From Tetradesmus obliquus (taxonomy: Eukaryota > Chlorophyta > Chlorophyceae > Sphaeropleales > Scenedesmaceae): DNA of 64,000 nucleotides. The position numbers and the translations under genes are program-made. Numbering within the stretch: the stretch's first letter is position 1; each line of letters begins with the position of its first letter. Below, one piece after another: positions 11,647-24,590 of this stretch. The stretch lies in contig CP126191.1 in NCBI GenBank assembly GCA_030272155.1, positions 4,176,501 to 4,240,500 on the forward strand, in the 5' to 3' direction. Under the pieces are notes generated by a model that worked only from the letters and a program-made list of their open reading frames with translations, searched no databases and was not told where the DNA came from.

Positions 11647-14516
11647 TGCTGCTGCTGCTGCAGCTGCTACGAGGGAGGATGCTGGGTGGGTGGATTTCAG
11701 CGGCAGCAGGCTGCTGCGGGAGGTCGATGGCATCTGTATGCCGTGTACAGCGCGTTGCAGGGGTGGGATCAGCTGCTGAGTGCAGGGGATCTGCGCAGAG
11801 AGGTGACTGTGCGGTTTGGGGAGCAAGGGTGGGAGGTGTTGCAGGCATTTGCCGAGTTGCAGCTGAGTTTGTGCACCATGTGTGCGTTGTGACGCTGTCA
11901 CAGACGATCGGGCCGACACCAGCCTGCTGTTGTATGCTGGTGTATGCGATAAACGACTGACGGGTGAATGACTGGCAAGCACTGCTGGGTTTGCAGATCA
12001 GAACCAGCGCTGGCGATGTTTGTTTGATGCGCTGTGTGTGTTGTCACAGAGCCATGAAGCATGCTGTGCTGATGTACAGCCGCGGTACATACCATTACTC
12101 TATTGCATGCAGCCCTACTGCACAGGCGCTCACCAAACGCATGCAAGCAGGCGGCTCTGCGTTATGTTCAGCAAGCTTTGCGCTTGCCTTTGCATTGTTG
12201 GGGACCTTTGGGAAGTGTGGAGGGCTCTTGAACACCGTTTGCATCGGCTCCTGTACACATACAGTGTCAGCACTTGACGGTGGGTTGACATGTGGGTGTG
12301 TGGACAGGACTGAACTCAAGTCAAAGTCAAAGTCAAACAATGCAGACACAGGTTTGACCAGATGCATTTGCTCATATTGTGTGAAGGGACAGCCTGGCTG
12401 CTTTCTGGAGGCATTGTGAGGGCAGCAACAGTGCTGGCATTCGTCGGCGCAGCACACCACTCTGCAGGAAGTGGCAGGCTATGTATGGTTGCTGATGCGG
12501 AGGGAAGCTGTGCAGTTCTCTTGCTGGGATGCAAGGCTGTTGTTCTGCAGACGTGTGTAGTGTGCGCAGCGGGATACTCCTCATGTACATCATGCTGCCA
12601 TAAATGCCGCGTTGTCGCAGTGCAGCGAGAGCTATGCACTGCTGCTGGTGTTGTGGCTGCCCAGCAGTTGTTTGAGTGCATTGGCTGTCCAGGCCGTTGC
12701 ATTTGTTGTGCCGCAGGGTAAGCTTTGATCCTGCCTTCAAGTTGAGGGCAGGACTGCCCAGCTAGCGGCACTCACTGAGTTACTTACATGTACATGATAT
12801 GTACCTGGAACGGGGGCAGGGGGCAACGTATGCGCCGTAACCGGCGTCTGCTGTGGCTGCATTGCAAATACGGTGGCAGAACTATGTGCACAAGCAAGTG
12901 CCATTTTGTTGGCAGGCAAGCGGTTGTGCGTATGCTGCGTGCCATGCTCGGTGCTGCCTGCCAAGCCAGCAGCTGCTGCTGCGGCTGAGAGGCCAGAAGG
13001 TGCCATGGAGCATGTGCACTGGGTCATGAAGTGTTCATATGCTACCTGCAGATGGCACTGTATGGAGTGTACCTATCTTTATCCACTTTTATTTCAGACT
13101 AACGAGCGGTTGCACAGGCAGCATGTGTAGTATGCACGACGGCGCCCCATGCACATGCCAAGTCTTATACAGGCTGTTCATGGTCATGTTATGTATCTGA
13201 CGGCCGAAAGGCACACTGCAGAACAAAAAAGGCGGCTGGCGTTCTGTATAGAACAACATGTTGATATCAGCAGCGGGTAGGATTTCTGGTGTTTGTGGCT
13301 GCTGTGATACCTGTACATCACGTATGTCAGTGGGACGACACAGCAGAAATGTACGAATGTACCTATGGAACAGGCTGCCTGCATGTGATGGGCCTTTTGC
13401 AGCTGCCAGCACCAGTGCTTGCCTTGAAGCAGCCTGGTTCAGGCAGAAAGCAGCAAGGTCCGTGCACAGTCAATGCAGGCTGCAAGGCCGTGTACAGGCC
13501 ATTCCAGTGGCGTGCAAAAACAGTTACATGTGCATAGAGTTGTGCATCGTGCGACAGTTTTCTGGTGACAGCCAAGTGTGAGATCTACAACATAAACGCT
13601 GGATGAGACGCTGCGCTGAATGTATGCAAGCACGCGCTTGACATATAGTGCGTGCAAGAGAAGAGTTCTGTTAAAGGTTGTCATGTTACCCCAACTTGAT
13701 TGAACAAGTTGCATGCCGGCCACGTCCGGCCAGGTCCACCAATTACTATGTGGATCTTTGGCCTGCAGCGAGTAATCCACAGCGGCTTCCTTGGCGAGCC
13801 ACTGCATGGCACCCGCTGTCAATGCACACAACTGACTTGACGGCTCGTTGCGGTTGCACTTGATCAAACCGCCAGCAGCTGGCTGCAGGCCATGTGTGTA
13901 TGGCATGCGTGTAGCGTGACGGTGTATGAACACAACAGCATGTGTCCTGAGCCTGCGTGCAATGCATCACGTGCACTTTCCCGCATGCTGAGCAGCACAC
14001 GCGCTGCCTCTCTGCAAACTGCAGCCGAGTGAGTCTTAGGTGTGGCAGCCAATGCTGTGTGTCAGCGCATCCATATGTGCTGTCTTGTAAGGCACCAGCT
14101 TGCACGGAGTGCCTGTAAAGCTTTACAACATTATAGCGGTCGAGGCTTGGCGAAGTTGGCTGTGCCTGTGCAGCAACAGATTATCTGGCCCATAGCAAGT
14201 GTCCAGGGGTACACCGATCATGATGTGCAACGACGGTAGTGACTTTACGGCAGAACTTCGTTCATGTGTGCCAGTGAGTGACACAGTCAAACTCGGCAGC
14301 CCAAGCAACGCATCACACATCAAACAAGCTTTGTCTAGAAATCGTCGTATTACATCAAACAAACCTACGTTCGTGGGCTGAAGGACTTGCAACCTTTGAT
14401 GGAACTGCTGTGTCACGTGCTTTTGTCCTGCTGCATCAACTGTCAGCGCACATGCAGGCCAGGCAGGCGCCACCACTGACATAAAGTCATCAGCCGCCCT
14501 GGTGAGGCCGGCCACT
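11647..14516. other. Convergent intergenic region (PP2A B'' and SDR 3' ends)
   Basis: About 2.9 kb where the + gene on the left and the - gene on the right converge. The left part is G+T rich on the + strand. Toward 14.5 kb composition becomes mixed or C+A rich, as expected if transcription comes from the other side. No recognisable gene. A - strand open frame at 13439-13933 (164 codons) has no motif I know. Confidence 0.5.
14350..14354 (-). terminator. TGTAA polyadenylation-type signal of the SDR gene (- strand)
   Basis: TTACA on the + strand (TGTAA in the sense of the SDR gene), about 165 bases downstream of its stop codon. Positional support only. Confidence 0.4.
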
Positions 14517-17500
14517 TCACTGCTTGCTCTCAGCCTTCGGCCGTGCTATGGTGGTGGCTGATGCCTGGCTGCTGCAGAACACCAGCATCTCTGCAATCTG
14601 GACGTGCACCGGCCTGCAGGAGGTCATACAGGACAGCAGCAGCAGGCAGCCGGCGGCAGCACAGCAGCTGTTCAGCGACACATAATGGGGTCAGAACGTA
14701 TGATGCGTAAGCAGCTTGCAGCAACTCTGAGCACCCGTTAACTCAGGTCAAGCAAGCCGAGCACCTCCAATGCCAACAGCCACATGCACCAGCCTGCCCT
14801 GTCAGTCACCGCTGCCAGGCCACCCACAAGCAGCACTGCTAGTCACCACTAATCAAAGCTCAGCAAGGCTCACCGTGTAAGGGCATACATCACGTTGTCA
14901 GCGATGTCGGGCGCAGTCAGCGGGTCGAGGCCCTCGTACACGTTGTCCGCGCGCGTGACGTCACCCTTGAAGCGCACGATGCTGAACTCCGTCTTGGCGG
15001 CACCTGCAGCGTTATGCATGTGCACAGAAACACACATCTGTCATGAACCTCACAGCGCCAGCCGATGGTGTAACATGCCCAGCAGCGGATGATGTGACCT
15101 GCTCAGTCACTGCACTGGCTTAACGATAGCAGTGGGACACAACTGCTGCACATTTCATCTTTGAAAAGGTAGGAAACAAGCATGTTGAAGAGCCCCAATA
15201 TGCACAACAAAACTGTGCGGCAATCGCCGCAGCGTTCCGCGCGTATCAAGCGTCGCTGCCACGCATGCATGTGAGGCCGCAGGGTGCGGAATGACACCAC
15301 AGCCTACACATGGCAGTGCACACAGCTGCTGGGCACTTCATCTTGAAAAATGTAGTAAACAAGCATGCTGAAGAGCCCCAATATGCACAACAAAACTGTG
15401 CGGCAATCGCCGCAACGTTTTGCGCGTCTCAAGCTTTGCTGTCACGCATGCATCTGAGGCCGCCGGGTGCGGAATGACACCACAACCCACACATGGCAGT
15501 GCACACTGCTGCTGAACATTTCATCTTAGAAAAGGCAGGAAACAAGCATGTTGAAGAGCCCCAATATGCACAACAAAAACTGTGCGGCAATCGCCGCAAC
15601 GTTTTGCGCGTCTCAAGCTTTGCTGTCACGCATGCATCTGAGGCCGCCGGGTGCGGAATGACACCACAACCCACACATGGCAGTGCACACTGCTGCTGAA
15701 CATTTCATCTTAGAAAAGGCAGGAAACAAGCATGTTGCAGAGCCCCAATATGCACAACAAAAATTGTGCGGCAATCGCCGCAACATCCCGCGCGACTCAA
15801 GCGTCGCTATCACGCATGCATGTGAGGCCGCCGGGTGCGGAATGACACCACAGCCCACACATGGCAGTGCACACTGCTGCTGAAGATTTCATCTTAGAAA
15901 AGGTATTAAACAAGCATGTTGAAGAGCCGCAATATGCACAACAAAACTGTGCGGCAATCGCCGCAGCGTTCCGCGCGTATCAAGCGTCGCTGCCACGCAT
16001 GCATCTGAGGCCGCAGGGTGCGGAATGACACCACAGCCTACACATGGCAGTGCACACAGCTGCTGGGCACTTCATTACGAAAAATGTAGTAAACAAGCAT
16101 GCTGAAGAGCTCCAACATGCGCAACAAAACTGCGCGGCAATCGCCGCAACGTTTTGCGCGTCTCGAGCTTTGCTGTCACGCATGCATGTGAGGCCGCCGG
16201 GTGCGGAATGACACCACAGCCCACACATGGCAGTGCACACAATCATCTGGGCAGCCTAGGCCACAGCAGCACATAAAAGCGCCCCCTACTGTGTCACCAC
16301 GAATTAGTAACATAACAATTTATACATGAAGCGCCGCACCTGGCTGGATGCTGGTGACGCGTATGTTGGTGCCAACCAGCTCATGCCGGGTGGCCGTGGT
16401 GTACGCCTCCTGCATGCATTGAACACAAACATTGTTTTGTCACTTGCAGGTGCCTGCTGCACCAGCTTTACAGCCGCAACAGGTGAGCTCAACAGACACT
16501 ATTGCTTGCATGCAGGGGATGCAAAGAAAGTTCCACACGTGCAAAGCGCTCTTCTCCGTGGCAGGACACCTGGGAGTGGTGCACTTTGCGCACCTGAGGG
16601 TCCAGTGGCTGTGCTGCCACTATATAATAAGCTGTTTAGCACGGTGCAGCTGCTGGTTAGCAGAACATGGCTGGAATGACCACTGTGGCGTCCACGCTTG
16701 CTCACCAGTGCATGCTTGCTGCCACAGTACAGGCCACCACCTGCAGTCACGCAACAATCCAGTGTATATAACAGCGTCAGCACCCATCTGCCACTGCACT
16801 GCCACCCAGCCGAGCTTTGCTCAGTGCCTAAGACACCTGTCATGCTCAGCAGTTGGCTCAGCACAAATGTGCACGCAGGTGCAGCCCAGCACGGCCTGGC
16901 TACAGTAGGCAGTGTAAAGAGTTGCAGAAAGCAGACGTTGCAGTTGCACAATGCGACATGATGCTCAGTGTGGCACTGCTTACCCTTGTATGCCTCAATG
17001 CCGGCGATAGATGACATGTTCACCTGCAGCAGCACGACGCAAATGCCACATCAGCAGCCATAATAGTTCTGAGCTTCTCAGTGGCGGTCAAAGCACGCCA
17101 TATCTAGCAGATGTCATGTGGGCTTGGGATGCAGGAACAGCACCAAATGCCCACCGGGTGCTGCGCAGCAGCCCCTGAGGTGTGGAGGCTGCGTACCTGC
17201 TGCTGCTATCAGTGCCGCTGTTGCTGCTGCTGCTGTCAGTGCCGTTGCTGCTGCACTCACAATGTGCCCTCTGTTGCGTGCCATCATGCCCTTGACAACC
17301 TCCCGCGTCAGCACCACCACAGACAGGAAGTTCGTCTCAATCATGGTCTTGGCATCCTGCGGGGCAGCACCAACACAACACACCAAACGCAATCTGTTAG
17401 TCAACAACACACCAGCAGCTACGTCGCAGGCGCTAGCAGCAACATGCCTCGCTTCTGTTCAAAACAAGCTCTGATCAGCCTTTGACAGTTCAACGCTCTG

Positions 17501-18845
17501 CAGCAGTGAGTAAGTAAGGTCTCGCCACGTCTCTGGATATCCACAGCATCAGTGCTTTACTGACATCAGTGCCCAGGCAGTGCTTATCAGTGGCATCAGT
17601 ACTGCATCAGCAAATGCACGTTCTCAGAGTGTTGAGTTCCCTCTGTCAGAAATGACACACATACACCGCAGCTCAGCTGTCACGCAGCATCACAGCTGCC
17701 AGCTGCTGCAGGTATCAGCTGCCTAGGTTGCTTAACACAAACAAGTCGTGCAGCGACCTCATATGTATGTGCTGTCGTGGTGGTGCTGCGCGATCAGCCG
17801 CACCTCAATGTCATGGTCTGCCACAGATGACAGGCTCAGAGCCAGGCCTGCATTGTTGACAAGGATGTCCACCTGCAGCAATGCACGGCAGCAGCAGCAG
17901 TGCCTTACACGGCAGGGTTTGCAGCAGCCACGTGCAACATTGCAGAAGCCAGCAGCTGCGCGGCCACGTAACAGCTGCGAGCTGTCACTGTTGTTGCACA
18001 CGAGAGCCAGCAGTGTTAGCTGGCAAGGCTACACAGTGTTGCCTGTGCACAAACACACGGTACAGACCCGAGCTCTGCTGCTATGAGAAGCTAGCTAGAA
18101 GATAAATGATTTTCAAGGCAAGTTCAGCGGGCAACGCAGGCGTCTGTTCCTCAAGTTTCAGCACCTCTTGGAACTCTTCTGGCAGGCTTGCTGGCAACTG
18201 TGCCACTGCATCCAGGTCCCGCATGTCCAGCTGTGCCACATGCACAGCCACCTGTCAGCAGCAACAGCAGACACGTGCAAGGGAGCCGCCACAAGAGCCG
18301 CACATGTAAGGGTGTCATATCGCCTGTGTGGATGTGAGGCATGCAACGTGCATGGGAATGTTTGACAAGAAGGAATCTGCTGCACAGTTGTAATGTGCGC
18401 ATTGCAGCAACAATTGCAGCTACTGCAATTAAAAGGTCTGGGACCGCTGCTAAGTCGGAGCTGCTGCTGCCCACCTGATACTTCTCAACCAGCTGCTGCT
18501 GCAGCTGCTGCAAGCGGTCCAAGCGCCTGGCTGTGATGATCAGCTTGCAGCCTGCCTCTGCCAGGCGCCATGCAATCGCCTCGCCAAAGCCAGAACTGGC
18601 ACCTGGTGGCAACATAAAAGGTATTATGTTTTCATCACTAAGTTAACTTGAAGTCATCCTGTGTTGATGACATGCCACTGCTGCTGCTGCTGCTGCCGCT
18701 GTTCAGCAGCAGTGCGTGCTACTGCCACAAAATGCTACCACACACGCCTGTGCCATGGCAAAGCTGCTGCTGCTGCCCCCTCACCCGTCACCAGTGCTAT
18801 TTGTCCCCTGATGTCATAGGGGGTGTAGAGGGCGCTTGCTTGCAT
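14517..18845 (-). CDS. NADP(H)-dependent short-chain dehydrogenase (YMR226C/YdfG-like)
   Basis: Classical SDR oxidoreductase. The closest remembered relatives act on 3-hydroxy acids and serine (yeast YMR226C, E. coli YdfG). Ten - strand exons, 5' to 3': 18845-18785, 18602-18475, 18251-18165, 17872-17804, 17356-17261, 17023-16984, 16740-16706, 16409-16340, 15003-14874, 14613-14517. They give 270 aa, the usual length. The coenzyme motif TGASSGFG spans exons 1-2. The structural NNAG motif is in [13 protein letters not shown]. The catalytic Ser is in VNMSSIAG, and Tyr and Lys are in LYCGSKHAL, encoded by a 35-base exon. [10 protein letters not shown] and [11 protein letters not shown] are also family-typical. 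The start is ATG at 18845, just before the [12 protein letters not shown] strand; no targeting peptide is evident. Intron 8 (15004-16339) carries the 184 bp tandem array. Confidence 0.9.
15129..16229. repeat. Six tandem copies of a 183-184 bp minisatellite unit inside SDR intron 8
   Basis: Copies begin at 15129, 15313, 15496, 15680, 15864 and 16047 and end at 16229, where a seventh copy starts (GCAGTGCACAC) and diverges. Each unit carries AACAAGCATG, then AATATGCACAACAAAA (two substitutions in copy 6), then the perfect palindrome TGCGGC-AATC-GCCGCA, then CACGCATGCAT and GTGCGGAATGACACCACA. Variants show higher-order structure: copies 1 and 5 share one version of the second half, and copies 2 and 6 share another version of the first half. 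The unit also keeps an open frame on the - strand through several copies, but this translates repeat DNA rather than a protein I can recognise. Confidence 0.95.
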
Positions 18846-20661
18846 GTTGCTGTGTGGCACAGATCTGTTGCTCTGTCTCCAGAGCCTGCTGATGAACTGC
18901 AACAGGTACTGCTTAGCACAACTTAAGCTCAAGGTTCAGCAACGCCTATACTACAGAAAGCGACTTCTTAATTGATATTCAGCACGTCGGATAAGTTGCT
19001 GTCACTTGAGCCTCTCGAGCTGTACAGCTCTTTACTGTACGCGTGCGTGCTACGCCAATGGGTGCAGCGCGGGGCACGATCTGATGTGTAAAGAGAAATT
19101 AGCTTGATTGTTCTGCGAAAGATTTCTTTGCATTTGCACTGATCCAGGTGTCACACGCCAGGGCCCAAAACACTCTTCAGCTTTAGGGCTTTTTAGGTCT
19201 GGCCATGTGTCATACACCAAAACCACGGCGCTGCGGCTGAAATGTATGCCATTGAATGCATAATTTGCTTCTGCTATCACGCTGCATGGTAGCTCGCAGC
19301 AGTGCACATGAAGTGACCAGCCTGATGTGCAAGCAGAATCGCTCAGGTGACATGCAACACATGTGTCACAAGCACACTCCGCGTGTGCTGGATATCATCA
19401 CGTGTCACTGGCTGTGAAAACGGTGAAACAACAGGAGAGTTATGTAACATGTGAGCTAGCTTCATTGAGTACCTGGCAGCCCATCTGTTCCAAGTGCTGT
19501 TCAAACGGTAAGTTCTTTTCAGAAACGTTGGATGACCGGCAAGTGAAGCAATGCTTGAACATGGCGCTCAGGCCATGACAGCCCGCTTGTTATCATCAGC
19601 AGGGTTGGAAAGGCTTTGATTTTACACATGCGTGACTAAAAGGCTTGGGTAGAAGACATGTATCCAGCGCAGCCTCCGTGCCCTTGATTAGATGCAGCAG
19701 CAGGTGCGTATGCTTGCACTGTATCCGCACCCCTTGCAGCCTCTGCTTGCTCTTGCAGAGCAACAGCAACAGTGGACGCCATAATGGCTCGTGAATGATC
19801 TGCTTCTTCCAGCGGGACGCCATGTCGTTGCGGCCTCCCCCTGTCCCGGCGATGCACACGCCCAGCAACCGTTGTGCAAAACAACACACCATGCAAAACA
19901 GGCAAAAAAACCCATGATGTACTTAAAGGGGCAACCCATTTCGGGTCCAAGCCACAAAATTCTTTGATTGCAAGGGGCTGGCGCATACAACCTGTGCCTG
20001 CAGGGGCTGTCACTGACAGGTCCACTTGGCAGGTGGAAAGCCAGACATGACCCTGCGGCATCACGGCTGTAGCAGCGCCAGGTACTGCGTCCTATATAAG
20101 CAGTCCGTGACGCAACATTGCTCATGCATAAAGTCCGAAAGCCAGGCATGACAGCACTCGCAGCGGTGGTCAAGCACGACCAACACTTTTGAACATTGCT
20201 AGCGTTTGGGACACACTGATGGCCCTGAGGGCCTGTGGCCTGGTGGCAGATCACATGGCTGCGGCACGTGTCAAGGTTAGCAGCAGTTGCAACATTTCAG
20301 GTGAGACAGGTATGGTATTTGTACGCGATGATGCGAATGGCTGCTCAGCAACCGGGACTCAGCATAACTGACTGTGGAGGTTGTCATATAGGAGACCCAA
20401 GGCATGTCCTGACAAGTGTGCACTGACCAGCCACAGCTAAGCTCAGTGCAGGCTTTTAGTCAATGGCAGAACACTGCAGGAAGACGTTCTAGACCCCAGC
20501 AGGGTGTTTTGTGCCCACCCAACCCGTCTGCTCCTTCTGTCTGTGTCCTGTACAAGTGTGCGTGCTTGGAAGGCGTCAGCGGGCTATTTTGCAGTAGATC
20601 AGTCCTTATGTATGACGTTTAGGGGACGCTAGTGCAAGGACAGCGCGAGGAAGTCAGAGGC
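18846..20661. other. Divergent intergenic region between the SDR and SEC24 genes
   Basis: About 1.8 kb containing both promoters. I see no supported gene. A - strand frame at 19050-19307 has a fairly protein-like composition but no recognisable motif and no clear splice partners. A TATA-like element lies at 20093-20100. Confidence 0.5.
20093..20100 (+). promoter_or_regulatory. TATA-box-like element upstream of SEC24
   Basis: TATATAAG in + orientation, about 560 bases before the proposed SEC24 start codon. If used, the 5' UTR would be long or spliced. Inferred from sequence only. Confidence 0.3.
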
Positions 20662-23600
20662 ATGAGTTCAGGTGCTTCCCTGCTGCTGGCGTTTGCAAAT
20701 GTGTAGTGCATTAAAGTAGTTACGGGACTGCAAATCAGATCCAGACACATATCAGCCAGCAGCGCCCGGGCCAACAGCACCAACCACCACGAGCAGTAGC
20801 ACGCGGCGCAGACTGGCTTTGCTGGAAGCGTTCATTTCTGCACGATTATAACTTGTCTTAGCTGGGTTTGGACAGCTTGGTCGACGTGCCTCGGCCGTGC
20901 TTTCTTGTGCTGCTTGGGCGGTTTCCAGTAAGGCAGCTTTTGCCCCTGCTGCGAGCACCTTGGTTGGTCAAGCTCAGGACGAGCAATTTCTGCACATCCA
21001 GCTGAAAAATGACTGTACACACCTACGGATGGCACAGGGCATGATCTGCAGTGCATCACATGCTGCTTGCTGCCCACATGTGTGCGCTGTACTGCTTGTG
21101 CAGGGCCGCCCCCTGGCCAGTATGGCATGCCGCCCCCTGGTGGCATGCCAATGGCCAACGGCCCTCCCAGCGGGGGTATGATGCGGCCACCAGGGATGCC
21201 TGGCCCCATGGGGCCAGCTGGAGCGGCGCCTATGCCTGGGTATAACCCGCAGCAAGCAGCAGCAGGCATGCAGCAGATGTCCCTGGGCGGGCCTCCAGGG
21301 CCACCGGTGGGTGCAAACAGACAGGCAGACATCGCTAGGGGTTGGCGGGCAGCACAACAGCTGCAGTTGTGCAGGCAGCTGGGGATCGCAGTGTCAGTGT
21401 GTAGCAACAGATGTGCGGCATGCAACTGCTGGCAGTGGAGTCATGAAAATTCAGCAGGGACAAGCATCAGGCGGTACATGGTCGAAAGCAGTGCCATTAC
21501 CCTGTGTCTCCTGCAAGCTCGTTGCAGTAACGGTTGCTGCAGGCCCACTTTCACTGCCCACAGCAACAGCAGTGGACGCAGCAGCATGTGCCGCAGTGTA
21601 TTACAGCAGCCTGAGCAACGACTGCTGTTGTGCTGCTCTGCCATGTCCAATTGTGTAGGCCGGGCTTGGTGGCCCGCCACCCCCTCCAGCTGGGCTAGCA
21701 GGGGGCCCTAGGCCTGTCAGTGGTGGCTTCGGGGGACCTCCTCGCCCCATGGGCCCACCATCAGCAGGAGCACCAGGTGGGCTGCAGGAAGAGCCAGCGC
21801 GGCTGCGCACTTGCAGGACGCAGTTGCAGGACGTGATTGAAAGGACAGCAGTGGCCACCAGTGATCTCCTCTGCATCAGCTGTGCATAGGGCAAGCGGGA
21901 GATGCTGCTGTGTGTAAGCTTACCTCAGAACTCAGTATTGGCGACTGGAGTTCTGCACTCACCCGTAGCCACAGCAGCACACGTGCAGCTGCTAGTGCTC
22001 TTACCTTGGGCCACAGCACCTGCTATTCCATTGACACAGTCGTAATGCACGTATCTCTGTGTATGTACGATTCTATCTAGGAGGCTTCCCAGCAGCAGCA
22101 GGCGGCCCACCAGGGCCAGGCGGCTTCCCGCGGGGCCCAGGCTCTGGTGGTGCGCCAGGCATGCCCCCGGGCCCTGCCATGGGCGGCATGCCTGCCATGG
22201 GAGGGCCCCCAGGTTCAGGGCCTTACTCGGGAGGTGCGCCAGCGCTAGCAGCAGTAGCAGCCGTAGCAATCACCAGAAGCAGCAGCTATCACGCAGATGT
22301 GCAGGATGGTGGCTGCAGCCTTCTGGATCCTTCAGCTGCTGGCGAGCCAGCAGGGCTGCAAGAGGAGCCTCTGGCTGCTGGATGCTGGGTCATATAGGAC
22401 CTGTATGCCCGTGTCGTGCTTCCAAGCATCATGCAGTGAACTTTGAGTTGTTGCGAGTGCAGGCACCAAGTGGCCGATAAATTCTGCACGCCTCTTATCA
22501 TACAGCGATGTTGTTCAAGCGTACGCTGCTGCATGATTTCCGCATGCTGCAGGTATGCCGGGCGGGATGCGCCCGCCTGGCGCCCCTCTCGCAAATGGCG
22601 GGCCGGCGTCAGGCCCACAGCAGCAGCAGCAGCAGCAGCAAGCAGCCCCCGGCATGGGTGCCCCGCTGGGCGTGAGACCTGCGGGGCCACAGCCACCAGC
22701 AGCAGCAGCAGCAGTAGGCCCTGGCATGGGCATGCCTGGGCAAGGGCCAGCATCGGGCGGCATGCGGCCGCCTATGCCTGGCTTCATGCCTGCAGGGCCA
22801 CCCATGGTGCGGCCAGCAGGGCCAGGGGCGCCAGGTGCGTGCCATGGGGCAGCTGTGAGAGATCGATGGCAGCGCAGCAGGCGCAAACGTTGCTTGTGGA
22901 GTCACAGCGAGTGCAATGGATTACTGGTGCCAGCAGTGCAGTAGCGTGCTAATCAGGCAAGGAAGCTTTATGTTTTAGACAGTACACCTGCAATTGCAGT
23001 TGCTGCGGCACAGCACGCGCCGCGACACCTTGCGTCCTGCTCACACCAACTCTCCTGCTGCTGCAGGTGGTCCCCCCAGCGGCAGCGGTCCCCCAGGCAT
23101 GCCAGGGGCCTTTCCAGGCGGCCCGCCCCCACCGGGCTATGCAGCAGCGCCAGGCGGCATGCCGGGCATGCGGCCGCCAGGCATGCCTGGAGCACCCGGC
23201 ATGCCGGGGCCAGGGATGCCAGGGCCGGGCGGCTTCGGCCCAGCACCGCCAGGTGGTATGCCGGGGCCTGGCGGTATGCCGGGGCCAGGGGGTATGCCCC
23301 CGGGTGGCATGCCTCCTGGTGGCATGCAGCAGCATAGCATGCCAGGGCCTGGCATGCCAGGGCCTGGCATGGGCATGGGCGCAGCGCCCGCCAGGCAGCA
23401 GATGGCGCGCATCGACCCGGCGCAGATACCTCGCCCGGTGGTAAACCAGTCGCAGGAGGTGCAGGTGGGTGGGCGGGACGGGAACAGCAACAGCAGTGGC
23501 AACTGTGTGTTGTGTTGCGGAAGATGGGGTGACTGAAGGGTAGGCAGTACAGGAAGCTGGCCTTGCTGATGGCCGTGCAGGTAGCCTTGTCACTATGTGT

Positions 23601-24557
23601 TTGCAAGAGCATGTAGAAGCAGCAGAATTGTAGCGTAAGCCTGCTGCTGCTGCTGCGCAGGTATTTGAGACGCGGGTCAACGGCTGCCACGTGAACCCGC
23701 CCAGCAGCAGCACGCGCTTCGTGGTGCGAGACCGCGGCAGCGCCAGCCCGCGGCTGCTGCGCGCCAGCCTCAACACAGTGCCAGCCACCAACGACATGCT
23801 GGGCAACAGCGGCATGCAGTTTGCGCTGGCGGTGCAGCCGCTGGCGCTGCCGGACCCGGATGACGACCCTGTGCTGGTGCGCGGGCATGCGCTGCAGCCA
23901 TGTGTGTCCGAACTGTGCAGGGACCTACATCCTGCTGATGTGGTGGCTAATAGTTGCAGTAACAGGACATGCCAACCAAGCTTTTAGTTGACCGCAACAC
24001 TGACTGCCTGCTCGACAGCTCACCCTATTCCTCATGCTGCTGTGTCTTTTCTTTGCTCCTGCTTTTGTAATGCTGCTGTTGTAATGCTGCTGCTGCTGCT
24101 GCTTCCGCCCCTGCCAGGTGGTGGACCTTGGCGAGCTGGGGCCTGTGCGCTGCGGGCGCTGCAAGGCCTACATGAACCCCTACATGCGCTGGACCGACGG
24201 CGGCAAGACCTTTGTGTGCAACTTCTGCGGCCACTCCAACCCCTGCCCCGATGTGTACTTCAACTACCTGGGGCCGGACGGCAGGTGCGGCTGCAACACC
24301 ATCTGCTGTTGAGCCTGCTGCTGCTAAGAGCAGCTTCAATGCTGTCAATCGTCACCATCTGGCACGCCCTGCACATCTGCCACCCTGCTGCAGACACGTC
24401 TTCAGGTCTGCAGCTGCTCGCCACAGCCTCCCAAACATTCAATCTGCAACGATCCTGCGGCTGCCTGCTGACATGCGGGTGTACAAATTCAGCCGCTTCC
24501 ACGCTCTCCGCAGCTTCTGCACACAACATAGACTACTTGCGCCGCCTGACGCACCCG

Positions 24558-24590
<33 letters not shown>

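Noticed and set aside
13439..13933. 164-codon - strand ORF
   Set aside because: Mixed composition but no recognisable motif and no splice or 3'-end signals that fit; it lies in the convergent region expected to be UTR or intergenic.
15429..15858. Repeated ~81-codon - strand frames ([12 protein letters not shown]...) suggesting a small gene family
   Set aside because: They are translations of the 184 bp tandem unit, whose length happens to keep a frame open across copies; they lie in an intron of the SDR gene on the same strand.
19050..19307. 86-codon - strand frame with protein-like composition (AVVLVYDTWPDLKS)
   Set aside because: No family recognised, starts without an in-frame ATG of good context and no partner exons found; kept only as a note in the intergenic entry.
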